Shown here: positions 8,608-16,547 of the stretch, one piece after another | Numbering within the stretch: the stretch's first letter is position 1 | Layout: every line of letters starts with the position of its first letter | Made by a program: the position numbers and the translations under genes | The notes under the pieces: model-generated | The model's input: the letters and a program-made list of their open reading frames with translations, nothing else | Told to the model about the DNA's origin: nothing | The model's database searches: none | Origin: Armatimonadota bacterium | Lineage (GTDB): Bacteria > Sysuimicrobiota > Sysuimicrobiia > Sysuimicrobiales > Humicultoraceae | Length of the DNA: 64,000 nt | Reading direction: 5' to 3' | NCBI GenBank assembly: GCA_031459855.1 | Contig: JAVKHP010000001.1 | Coordinates: 62,001-126,000, forward strand

Positions 8608-9434
8608 GCCGTCTCGCCCGGGTGCCACCGCACGATCCCCCGCTTGCGCGCCCTGGCGGCGCGGATGAACTCCACGAAGTGCCGGACCGGCTGGCTCGCC
8701 GCGGCCTCAGACTCCAGGGCTGCCAGGGCGTCGTCCATCGACAGCCCCGACTGGAAGAAGACGCGAAACGCCCGCCGCAGCGCCATGCGGTCCGCGGGCG
8801 GGATGCCGTGGCGCTGGAGGCCCACCACGTTGAGGCCGACCGCTCGCGTGCGCAGCCCCGCCACCATGACGTAGGGGGGCACGTCCTGGCGTACGGCCGT
8901 CATCCCCGCCACCATCGCCAGCCGGCCCAGGTGCACGAACTGGTGCACGCCGGACATGCCGCCGATGTAGGCGTCGCGGTCGACGCACACCCACCCGCCC
9001 AGCTGCGTCCCGCTCACGATCACCACGCCGTCGCCGACCGCGCAGTTGTGGCTGATCTTCACGCCCGACATCACGTAGGTGCCGTTGCCGATCCGCGTCT
9101 CGTGGCCCTCGCCCGTGGCGCGGTCGACGCTGGCGAACTCACTGAAGACGTTGTCGTCGCCGATCACCACCCTGGTGCGCTCCCCGCGCCACGCGCGGTC
9201 CTGGGGCCGCCCCCCGATCACCACGTGCGCGGCGAAGACGTTGTTGCGGCCGATGGTCACGCCGTCGTGGATGACGACGTGGGGCCCGATCACGGTGCCC
9301 GCGCCCACCGTGACGTCGGCACCGATCACCGCATACGGCCCGACCTCGACGCCGTCGTCGAGCCGGGCGTGCGGGTGCACGACGGCCGTGGGATGAATCC
9401 GGGGGCCGCGGGCCGCGCGGTCGGGCTGCACCAC
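8601..9434 (-). CDS. lpxA: UDP-N-acetylglucosamine O-acyltransferase
   Basis: The 277-aa protein is a left-handed beta-helix acyltransferase with hexapeptide repeats from about residue 12 (HPTAVVHPHARLDDGVEVG). The catalytic His is in VKISHNCAVGD (about residue 129), followed by SGVHQFVHLGRLAMVAGMT and the C-terminal helical domain. It adds the first 3-hydroxyacyl chain to UDP-GlcNAc, opening lipid A synthesis. GTG 9434 is chosen because it directly follows the lpxC stop and leaves the family's usual length; the longer frame would run through lpxC. A fabZ gene, which often sits between lpxC and lpxA, is absent. Confidence 0.93.
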   Translation of the reverse strand: MVQPDRAARGPRIHPTAVVHPHARLDDGVEVGPYAVIGADVTVGAGTVIGPHVVIHDGVTIGRNNVFAAHVVIGGRPQDRAWRGERTRVVIGDDNVFSEFASVDRATGEGHETRIGNGTYVMSGVKISHNCAVGDGVVIVSGTQLGGWVCVDRDAYIGGMSGVHQFVHLGRLAMVAGMTAVRQDVPPYVMVAGLRTRAVGLNVVGLQRHGIPPADRMALRRAFRVFFQSGLSMDDALAALESEAAASQPVRHFVEFIRAARARKRGIVRWHPGETAW

Positions 9435-9435
9435 G

Positions 9436-10293
9436 TCAGGCGCCGTCCCTGCCGTCGCCGGCCCCCAGCTGGTGCGCGATGGCCCGCGCCAGGGCGATGT
9501 GCAGGCTGTGCCCGGCACGCACCGCCAGGATCTGCGCCCGCAGCGGCCGCCCCAGCAGCGAGAGATCGCCCAGCGCGTCGAGGATCTTGTGGCGGGCCAT
9601 CTCGTTGGGGAACCGCGGCTCGTTGATGAACCCCTCGACCCCGATCACCAGCGCCGTGGCCAGCGAGGCGCCCCGCGCCAGCCCCCGGGCGCGGAGCTGC
9701 TCGGCCTCGGCCAGCAGGCCCCAGGTGCGTGCCGGCGCGATGGTGGTCGCGTAGTCGTCGCGGTCGGCGTCGAACTCCGCCATCTGCGGTGCCAGCGCGA
9801 CCCCGTTGGCGGTCGCCACGTAGGTGACCTGCAGCCGCGGCGCCGGCAGCGCGACGATGACGCTCGGCCCGCCACCGACCCAGACCGGCGCGGTGAGCTC
9901 GATGGGCGCCCGCCCGGCGGCCTGCTCGACGGCCCCGGCGCGCGCCAGGGCCTCCACGAAGATCTGCGCGCTGCCATCGCCGCAGGGCAGTTCCTCGCCT
10001 TCCACTTCCACCGCCAGGTTGTCGATGCCAAGCCCACACGCGGCCGAGAGCAGATGCTCGACCGTGGCCACCGGCGTCTGGCGACCCAGCACGACGCCGC
10101 GATCGGTGGCCACGACCTCGCCCAGGCGCGCGGGGATCACCGGCGCGCCGGGCACGTCGGCTCTCCGGAAGGTCACCCCGTGGTTGGCGGGCGCGGGCAG
10201 CAGGCGGGCGGTGACGGACGCCCCGGTGTGCAGCCCGGTGCCCGCCACCGTCACGGGCCGCGCGATGGTCCGTTGCACACCCGCGCCGATCAT
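9436..10293 (-). CDS. lpxC: UDP-3-O-acyl-N-acetylglucosamine deacetylase
   Basis: The 285-aa zinc amidase performs the committed step of lipid A synthesis. Visible key residues are the ligand His80 in VATVEHLLSA, the second zinc site His235 and Asp239 in RHKILDALGDLSLLG, and the catalytic His262 in GHSLHIAL. The opening QRTIARPVTVAGTGLHTG is typical. Length is slightly shorter than E. coli LpxC (305 aa). The ATG overlaps the stop of the upstream lipoprotein gene by four bases (ATGA), and lpxA starts right after its stop. Confidence 0.95.
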   Translation of the reverse strand: MIGAGVQRTIARPVTVAGTGLHTGASVTARLLPAPANHGVTFRRADVPGAPVIPARLGEVVATDRGVVLGRQTPVATVEHLLSAACGLGIDNLAVEVEGEELPCGDGSAQIFVEALARAGAVEQAAGRAPIELTAPVWVGGGPSVIVALPAPRLQVTYVATANGVALAPQMAEFDADRDDYATTIAPARTWGLLAEAEQLRARGLARGASLATALVIGVEGFINEPRFPNEMARHKILDALGDLSLLGRPLRAQILAVRAGHSLHIALARAIAHQLGAGDGRDGA

Positions 10294-12086
10294 CGGGGCC
10301 GCACCGACAGCCGCACCGGGTAGAACGATCCCGCCACCGGCATGGTCACCACGGTCAGGTCGCGCGTCTCACCCGCGGGCACGACGAACGTCGCCACCGC
10401 GCGGTCGACGCCGGGCGCGAGCAGACCGGCGTCGGTCATGGTCCCGTCGATCACGAACAGCCCCCGCGCCGGGCCTCCCGCGGCATTCGCCACGAGGGCC
10501 ACGGGCACCTCGGCCGCGGTGGGGTTGTGGAGGCGCAGCCGGATGCGGTAGAGGACGCCGTAGTCGCCGACCAGCGCCTCGCCCGTGCGCACGTCCTTGA
10601 GGTCGGCCATGATCCCCAGCTCGGCGACGTCGGCCGGGCGGTCGGCGCGTACCTCCCGTGCGACGTCGACCACGGTGCCAGGAAACGTGCCGCGTGGATG
10701 CGGGAACGCATACGGCCCCAGGTCGGTGGTGACCGTGCGGTCCAACAGCCAGGGGAGCCGCACCGCCACCCGCAGGCCCACCGGTCCACCGTCGACCACC
10801 TGGAACTGCATGATGCCCGACACCAGGGCCCGCGGCGGCAGCGTGTAGGCGGTGAAGGTGGTGGCCTGCTGCGCCGGCACCTCGACCAGGTACCCCTGCC
10901 CGCTGCCCAGCGCGGTCAGGAACCGGCCGGTAGCCATCGCCCCGACCTGCAGGGGGTCGGGTGCCGGACCGGCGTGCCCGCTGAGGTAGTGGACGCGGGC
11001 CCATCCCGGGCCGGCGTTGCTCAGGGTGATGCTGAGGATGCGGGCGCGCTCCGTCCCGTTCATGTGGTGGTAGAGCAGGCGCGCGCCCCGGCGGGGCTGC
11101 AGCGTCTCCTCGAAGAGCAGGCCGTTGCCGTCGATCGTCTCGGGGCGGTTGCTGACCAACAGGACGTCGGGGTCGCGCAGCGGCAGGGGCGCGTTGCGCA
11201 CGGTGATGGCCACGCGCCGATCCACCGGGCCCGCATAGGGGCTGCGCACGCTGACCGGCACGTGCACCGTGACGGCGGCGCCGACCTCCAGCGGCGTGTC
11301 CACCGGAATCGTGGACCAGCGCACCACGGCACCGGCGGTACGCACCACCGCGGCCTCCAGCCAGCGCCGCACGGCCTCATGGACGATCGCCGCGGGGGCG
11401 GGTGTTCCGGTCACGACCACCTCGGCCTCGGGCGGAATGCGGCCGGCCGGCGGCCGCACCGAGACCGGCACGCTGGTCTGGTAGGGCCCCAGCCGCACCC
11501 GCACCGTGGTGGCGCCCAGGGCGTGGCCGCGCAGCGTGACGGCCTCGCGTGTCGCCTCGACGCTGACGACACGCCGGTTCGCCGGCGTCGCCGAGAGCGG
11601 GCCGGGGACGACGGTCTGGACACGGAGGGTGGCCGTACCGTCCGGCGAGAGCACGACGCTCGTGGGGGTCACCGTCAGCGGGGGAATCGCCAGGGCCTCC
11701 CGCAGCCGCGCCGCCCACAGCGCAGCCAGCGTCGCCGGGTCGGTCCCGGCCCGCTGCGCGTCGCGCGCGCTGGCGATCAGCACGACCTGGCCATCGACGA
11801 GGAGCGCCGCCGACCCGCGACGCGCCCGCACCCTCACGGCCGCGGGCGGTGGTAGCGGTCGGCGCAGAGTCCGCACCGCCGCGCTGACGCGCGCCCATGC
11901 CCCTGGCCCGTCCAGACGCGCCACGGCGAGCTCCCGCACGCGCAGCTCGGCCGCCCGCCCGTCCGTCGAGGCACGCCAGGCGACGACCTCGCCCGGCAAC
12001 CACGACGTGTGATCGACGGCCTGCGCGGGACAACCCGTGGCGAGCACCAGCGCACCGGCTACCATCCACGGGTGCCACCGCCTCAT
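10290..12086 (-). CDS. Uncharacterised envelope lipoprotein within the lpx operon
   Basis: I do not recognise this 598-aa protein. It has a basic start (MRRWHPWMV), a hydrophobic stretch and [12 protein letters not shown], a plausible lipobox with Cys19, so it is probably an exported lipoprotein. The N-terminal part (about 20-135) is followed by an Ig-like segment (about 140-215, [20 protein letters not shown]), more beta-rich repeats, and a C-terminal region with [20 protein letters not shown] and a final Ig-like fold. No catalytic motif is visible. The start overlaps the lpxD stop (ATGA) and the stop overlaps the lpxC start (ATGA), so it is made together with the lipid A enzymes. A structural or LPS-assembly role is possible but is inference. 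Confidence 0.75.
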   Translation of the reverse strand: MRRWHPWMVAGALVLATGCPAQAVDHTSWLPGEVVAWRASTDGRAAELRVRELAVARLDGPGAWARVSAAVRTLRRPLPPPAAVRVRARRGSAALLVDGQVVLIASARDAQRAGTDPATLAALWAARLREALAIPPLTVTPTSVVLSPDGTATLRVQTVVPGPLSATPANRRVVSVEATREAVTLRGHALGATTVRVRLGPYQTSVPVSVRPPAGRIPPEAEVVVTGTPAPAAIVHEAVRRWLEAAVVRTAGAVVRWSTIPVDTPLEVGAAVTVHVPVSVRSPYAGPVDRRVAITVRNAPLPLRDPDVLLVSNRPETIDGNGLLFEETLQPRRGARLLYHHMNGTERARILSITLSNAGPGWARVHYLSGHAGPAPDPLQVGAMATGRFLTALGSGQGYLVEVPAQQATTFTAYTLPPRALVSGIMQFQVVDGGPVGLRVAVRLPWLLDRTVTTDLGPYAFPHPRGTFPGTVVDVAREVRADRPADVAELGIMADLKDVRTGEALVGDYGVLYRIRLRLHNPTAAEVPVALVANAAGGPARGLFVIDGTMTDAGLLAPGVDRAVATFVVPAGETRDLTVVTMPVAGSFYPVRLSVRPR

Positions 12087-13120
12087 GGCGCCTGCGGCCC
12101 GCGGCCGGCGGCGTCCGCTGCCGCCAGTTTGGCTTCCAAGGCCGCCACCCGCTCCAGCAGCTCGGGCAGGCGGCGCAGCGCAGCCTGCAGGCGCAGCTCC
12201 TCGCGGTGGTCGCGGGCCGGATACCCGGACACCGTGGCACCCGACGGCACGTCCCGCGTCACGCCCGCCTTCCCCCCAACGCGGGCGGCAGCACCGATCG
12301 TGACGTGGTCGCTGACGCCGACCTGCCCGGCCAGCACCGCACCGGCACCGATGGTGACGCTGCCCGAGATCCCGACCTGCGCCACGATGAGGCACCCCGG
12401 GCCGATGGTGACGTTGTGCCCGATCTGCACGAGGTTGTCGATCTTGGTGCCGCGGCCGATCCGGGTCTCGCCGAGCGTGGCGCGGTCGACGCAGGTGTTC
12501 GCGCCGATCTCCACGTCGTCTTCGACGACCACGCGCCCGAGGTGGGGGATCTTGAGGGCCCCCTCCTCGGCGGCGGCGTACCCGAAGCCGTCGGCCCCCA
12601 GCACGGCACCCGCGTGCACGACCACCCGGTCGCCCAGCACAGCACGCGGGTAGAGCACCACGCCGGGGTAGAGCACGCAGTCGGCGCCGATCTCCGCCTG
12701 CGCCCCCACCACCACTCCTGCATGCAGCACCGTGCGCGGACCGATCCGGACGCCCGGCTCGATGGCCACGAAGGGACCCACCGTGACATCCGCGCCCAGG
12801 CGGACGTCGGGGGCGATCACCGCGGTGGGGTGCACGCCCCGACCCACCGCCGGTACCGGCGCGAACGCCGCCAGCACCCGGGCGAACGCCGCGCGGATGT
12901 TGGCGGCGCGCAGGGCCGGCTTGCGCACCGGCGGCGCGTCGGCGGCGACGAGCAGCGCGCCCGCCGCCGACGCCTCGGCGTCGGGCAGCCGGCGGAGGTC
13001 GGCAACGTACACCAGCGCCGCGGGATGCGCGTGGGCCAGCTCGGTGACGGCGTCGATCTCGACGTCGCCCGGGCCGGACAGCTCCGCGCGCGCCAGGCGG
13101 GCGAGGTCAGCGAGCTTCAT
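12083..13120 (-). CDS. lpxD: UDP-3-O-acylglucosamine N-acyltransferase
   Basis: The 345-aa enzyme adds the N-linked acyl chain in lipid A synthesis. It has the N-terminal uridine-binding domain ([20 protein letters not shown] to about residue 95), then the hexapeptide beta-helix ([20 protein letters not shown] onward). The signature [19 protein letters not shown] and the catalytic His of [12 protein letters not shown] follow, with a C-terminal coiled helix ([17 protein letters not shown]). Length and motif order match the family. It follows the OmpH-like genes by 12 bases and overlaps the next lipoprotein gene by four, continuing the coupled run. Confidence 0.95.
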   Translation of the reverse strand: MKLADLARLARAELSGPGDVEIDAVTELAHAHPAALVYVADLRRLPDAEASAAGALLVAADAPPVRKPALRAANIRAAFARVLAAFAPVPAVGRGVHPTAVIAPDVRLGADVTVGPFVAIEPGVRIGPRTVLHAGVVVGAQAEIGADCVLYPGVVLYPRAVLGDRVVVHAGAVLGADGFGYAAAEEGALKIPHLGRVVVEDDVEIGANTCVDRATLGETRIGRGTKIDNLVQIGHNVTIGPGCLIVAQVGISGSVTIGAGAVLAGQVGVSDHVTIGAAARVGGKAGVTRDVPSGATVSGYPARDHREELRLQAALRRLPELLERVAALEAKLAAADAAGRGPQAP

Positions 13121-13132
13121 GGACGGCCCCGG

Positions 13133-13591
13133 CTACTTGAGCCGGTCGATGACCTCCTGGGTGATGTCGACCGTGGCCCCGGGCTGGCTGTAGATGACCG
13201 GGCCTTTCACGATCACCCCGCGCAGCCGCTTCTCGCGGACGATCTGCTGGATGACGTCGCGGATCGCCCGGTTGAGGTCCTCCTCGAGTTGGGCCCGCAA
13301 CGCCTGCAGCTCCCTGATGTACTGCGCCCGCCGGGCCTCGAGGTCCTCCCGCGGCAGCTGCCGCGCCAGCAGCTGCAGGTCGGTGGTCATGGCGCGCTCC
13401 CGCTCGTCCAGTTCCCGCTGGTAGCGCAGCGCGAGCGCGCTCTCCGCCAGCAGCCGCCGGGTCTCCACGAGGCCCACGCGGCCGGCCGTGCACCCCGCGA
13501 CCAGCACCGCCACCACCAGGCCTGCGGCCAGCACCCCGCCGCGCGCCAGCACGCCCCGGGCCCGCATGCGGTCACGCCCCCTGCCGCTCAT
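13133..13591 (-). CDS. OmpH/Skp-like periplasmic lipoprotein (third of three)
   Basis: The 152-aa product has a basic N-terminus and a lipobox (VAVLVAGC, Cys about 34), followed by a helical, charged region and the closing RGVIVKGPVIYSQPGATVDITQEVIDRLK-type segment, which matches the C-terminus of OmpH/Skp proteins. Skp is a trimeric periplasmic chaperone for outer-membrane proteins; a lipid-anchored version would work at the membrane surface. Its ATG overlaps the stop of the longer OmpH-like gene by four bases. A start eight codons later is also possible. It lacks the long tentacle coiled coil of its neighbour. Confidence 0.72.
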   Translation of the reverse strand: MSGRGRDRMRARGVLARGGVLAAGLVVAVLVAGCTAGRVGLVETRRLLAESALALRYQRELDERERAMTTDLQLLARQLPREDLEARRAQYIRELQALRAQLEEDLNRAIRDVIQQIVREKRLRGVIVKGPVIYSQPGATVDITQEVIDRLK

Positions 13592-14721
13592 GGGCGGCGC
13601 AGCCGGGCGACCACCGCCTGGGTGAGGTCGACCGCACGCACGTTGGCTACCGCGCGCGTGAGCACCACGTCGACCTTCTGCTCCTGCGCCACGGTGGCCA
13701 CTTCGATCTGGATCTCGGCCAGCATGGTGCCTTCCAGGCGGAGCCGCTCCTGGTGCACGGCCTCGAGCTCCGCCTGCAGCCGCGCGCCCTCGGCACGCAG
13801 CTGCTTTGCGTACTGCTCCTGGGCTGCCCGGAGCTGAGCCTCGTTGCCGCCGACCAGCAGGCGGCGTCGCTCTTCCACCGCCTGCCGGAGCAGCCGGTCG
13901 CGCTCCCTGACCGCCTCCTCCAGCGCGGCCCGCAGTTCGGCCTGCCGCGCCTCGATCTGCCGACGGCCCTCCTCCTCCGCTGCGGCCACCAGCGCTTGAA
14001 ACCGCGCCTCGGCTTCGGCGGTCTTGGCCTTCTGGAACTCCTCCAGCTGCTGCTCCAGAGCCCGGGCGCGGGCGCGGATCTTCTCGTCCCGCTCCTTGGT
14101 CAGGCGATCGGCCTCGGCGGCGATCCGCTTGGCCTCTTCCTCGTTGGTGAGGCCCACCACGTCCGCCTTGAGCCGCAGGTTGAGCAGGGGGATGCGGTAC
14201 TCGGCCATGGTCTGGACCTCGAACCGCTCGAGCTCCCGCTGCATCTCGTCGCGTTTGGCCTCCACCGCCTTCCGCAGCTCGTCGTTGATGCGCCGGTGCT
14301 GCTCCGCCAGCTTCGCTTCCTGCGCGGCCTTCACCTCGGCCGCGAACGCCTCGAGGCGCTGGCGGGCCTGCTCTTCCATGGCCTGCAACTCCGCACGGTA
14401 GCCGGCGGCCAGGCGGTCCGCCTCGGCCTGCAGCTCGGGGCGCACGTCGCGCAACGGCACCGGGGGCGGTGGCGGCGGCGTGGCCAGACGGATCTGGAGG
14501 GCCTCGATCTTCTTCACCAGGGCCTCCAGCTGCGGCCAGCGGCGGTGCGCACGCAGCGCGGCGTGGAGGTCGACGACCCCGACCACCGGCGCCGCCGGCA
14601 CGGGCCGCTCGACCACGGGCGACGGCGGCTGGGGGACCGGTGCACGTGCGCCGGGACGCTGGCAGCCAGCAACCGCCAGCGCCGCGAGCCCGGCCGCGAC
14701 GAGCACCGCGCGGCGCGCCAT
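13588..14721 (-). CDS. Long coiled-coil OmpH/Skp-like lipoprotein (second of three)
   Basis: The 377-aa protein has a lipobox (LAALAVAGC, Cys20), a Pro-rich linker (about 21-45), an OmpH-like start VVGVVDLHAALRAHRRW, a poly-Pro patch, and then about 250 residues of charged coiled coil. It closes with VDVVLTRAVANVRAVDLTQAVV, as in Skp C-termini. It is more than twice the length of E. coli Skp (161 aa), because of the extended coil. The predicted role is a periplasmic holdase or a spacer anchored in a membrane. TAATG overlap with the upstream ompH gene, and a GGGGGAGG ribosome site, support this start. Confidence 0.75.
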   Translation of the reverse strand: MARRAVLVAAGLAALAVAGCQRPGARAPVPQPPSPVVERPVPAAPVVGVVDLHAALRAHRRWPQLEALVKKIEALQIRLATPPPPPPVPLRDVRPELQAEADRLAAGYRAELQAMEEQARQRLEAFAAEVKAAQEAKLAEQHRRINDELRKAVEAKRDEMQRELERFEVQTMAEYRIPLLNLRLKADVVGLTNEEEAKRIAAEADRLTKERDEKIRARARALEQQLEEFQKAKTAEAEARFQALVAAAEEEGRRQIEARQAELRAALEEAVRERDRLLRQAVEERRRLLVGGNEAQLRAAQEQYAKQLRAEGARLQAELEAVHQERLRLEGTMLAEIQIEVATVAQEQKVDVVLTRAVANVRAVDLTQAVVARLRRP

Positions 14722-15170
14722 TACCTCCCCCTGATCTGTTTGATGACCGCGTCGGTGAGGTCGGTGCCGCCGTAGAGCACGACCGAGCGGTCCAGCACGA
14801 CGGTCACCCCGGCCTGCTTGGCGACGACCTCCACCGCGGCCCGCAGCTCACGGTCCAACCCCCCCAGCAGCTCGTTCCGCTTCTCGAGGATCTGCTGCTG
14901 CAGCTGGCGGTCGAGCTCCTGGCGCTGGAACGCCGTCATGCCCTTGCTGCGCTCCTGAAACTCCCGTTGCTTCGCCGCGAAGAACTCCTGCAGCGCACGC
15001 TCGGAGCTGGCCTTGCGCGGATGGTTGTCCAGCGCCCGCTGCATGTCGACGTACCCGACGGTGAACGCCTGGCCCAGCGCGGGCGTGCGCTGGAGCACCA
15101 GGCCCACGGCGACGATGGCGATGACCGCCACGCCGGCCGCCACCGCCACCTTCCGCGCGTCGATTCGCAT
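14721..15170 (-). CDS. OmpH/Skp-family periplasmic chaperone (first of three)
   Basis: The 149-aa protein has a signal anchor (VAVAAGVAVIAIVAVGLVL), then FTVGYVDMQRALDNHP, the standard Skp opening. A coiled-coil arm follows (about 50-100) and the closing VTVVLDRSVVLYGGTDLTDAVI is nearly diagnostic for Skp. Skp shields unfolded barrel proteins on their way to BamA. Here it lies downstream of bamA and starts the run ompH-ompH-ompH-lpxD. ATG 15170 has an AAGGAGGGC site. The length matches E. coli Skp. Confidence 0.9.
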   Translation of the reverse strand: MRIDARKVAVAAGVAVIAIVAVGLVLQRTPALGQAFTVGYVDMQRALDNHPRKASSERALQEFFAAKQREFQERSKGMTAFQRQELDRQLQQQILEKRNELLGGLDRELRAAVEVVAKQAGVTVVLDRSVVLYGGTDLTDAVIKQIRGR

Positions 15171-15264
15171 GACTCGCCCTCCTTCCGCCGGTGCGGTCGC
15201 ACCGCACGCTCATTGTACCGTACCCGGGATCGCCCTCGGGCGCCATGCGACCCGATCTCCCGGG

Positions 15265-16518
15265 CTACAGGTTCGTGACCAGTCGCACCCATACGTCGCC
15301 CCGGGAGGTGGCGACGGCTTCCCACGAGACGAACTCGGTGAGCCGGTAGGACAGCGTCGTCTCCACCAGGCTCGCGCGCGCGAAGTGCCCTGCCCGGACC
15401 TCGAGATCCGGCGAGAACCGGTACTGCAGGAACGTCTCGGTGTCCTCGCCGTCCAGCCGCGTGCGCACGCCGACGGTGACGCTGCTGCCCAGGGCAAGGC
15501 GCACGCCCACGGCCCAGCGCCACGCCAGGTTGGAGGGGATCAGCGTCAGGTCGACGAACGGCTCCAGACCGCCGAACGCCCGTCCCAGCTGGGCGCGCAC
15601 GTCGGGCACCGGCGCGTGCGTGCCCAGGTTGAGCCTGGCCTCCAGTCGCCCGCGGTACAGCGTCGAGTCGGCGATCACGGTGATGCGCGTCACGTCTCCG
15701 ACCTGCACCTGCGGCCGCGCCACGATGCCGTAGTCCGTCGCCGGCCGGTAGGCGGCGAGACGGGCCGCCAGCAGGCGCTCCAGGTCGCTCCGATGGGTGC
15801 TGGCGAACGCCACGGGCAGGCCGCGCAACGGCTCGGCCATCGAGATCACCTGCGGCGTGTGCTGGTGCAACAGCCAGTAGGGGATCGAGGACGACCGGAA
15901 GCGCACCCCGATGTCGCGCACGACGCGCGCATCGCGCACGGTCACGGTGAGCACCAGCCGGGGCGGGGCGCCCTCGACGCGGCCGGCCGCGGTGAACCCC
16001 GGGAGGGTGCGCTCGACGACGGCCGCGACCTCCTGCGCGACCAGCGGCGCCGCCCACTCCAGGGCCGCCTGGGGCAGGCGCGCGGTGACCGCGGCCGCCT
16101 CCGGCAGCGCCGGGGCCAGCGCACGGTCCACCAGCGGCTGCACCTCGGCGTGGACGCCCGCGTACATCACCTGCACCGGCAGGGCGCCGAGCAGCGGCGC
16201 CTGGGGCTCGAGGCCCACGAGCACCGCCGTGGTGCCACCGGGCTGCAGGCTCACCGCGCGGACCCGGTACCCGGTGACGACCCGGTCGATGACCTCGCGC
16301 AACACGCCTGCGAAGGTCTCCTGCTGCGCCGCCACCAGGGCACTGTCACGGCCAAGCAGCAGCCGCTCGGCCGCGGTGCGCGCCACCTCGTGGAGGCGGC
16401 GGCCGACCATAGGCGCGGGATCGCCCCCGGCCACCACCACGCGCACCTCGACCTGCTGGACAGGCTGGGCCCACGCCGCCGGGGCAGCGAGGCCAAGGGT
16501 CGCGGCGGTCAGCAGCAC
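15265..16518 (-). CDS. Exported protein of the bamA-ompH cluster, possible outer-membrane barrel
   Basis: I do not recognise the family. The 417-aa product begins with a hydrophobic segment and an AAPAAWAQ signal cleavage-like site. The middle is alpha/beta. The last 170 residues alternate polar and hydrophobic residues (RLEARLNLGTHAPVPDVRA, GVRTRLDGEDTETFLQYRF, TTLSYRLTEFVSWEAVATS) and end in VRLVTNL, which looks like outer-membrane beta-strands. GTG 16518 gives a signal peptide without a basic start. Upstream in the same frame an RRARLRRAGAV stretch could be its n-region, which would need a CTG or ATT start overlapping the bamA stop near 16551. The place after bamA suggests an envelope role. 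Confidence 0.6.
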   Translation of the reverse strand: MLLTAATLGLAAPAAWAQPVQQVEVRVVVAGGDPAPMVGRRLHEVARTAAERLLLGRDSALVAAQQETFAGVLREVIDRVVTGYRVRAVSLQPGGTTAVLVGLEPQAPLLGALPVQVMYAGVHAEVQPLVDRALAPALPEAAAVTARLPQAALEWAAPLVAQEVAAVVERTLPGFTAAGRVEGAPPRLVLTVTVRDARVVRDIGVRFRSSSIPYWLLHQHTPQVISMAEPLRGLPVAFASTHRSDLERLLAARLAAYRPATDYGIVARPQVQVGDVTRITVIADSTLYRGRLEARLNLGTHAPVPDVRAQLGRAFGGLEPFVDLTLIPSNLAWRWAVGVRLALGSSVTVGVRTRLDGEDTETFLQYRFSPDLEVRAGHFARASLVETTLSYRLTEFVSWEAVATSRGDVWVRLVTNL

Positions 16519-16547
16519 CGCACCCGCGCGGCGCAGGCGCGCGCGTC

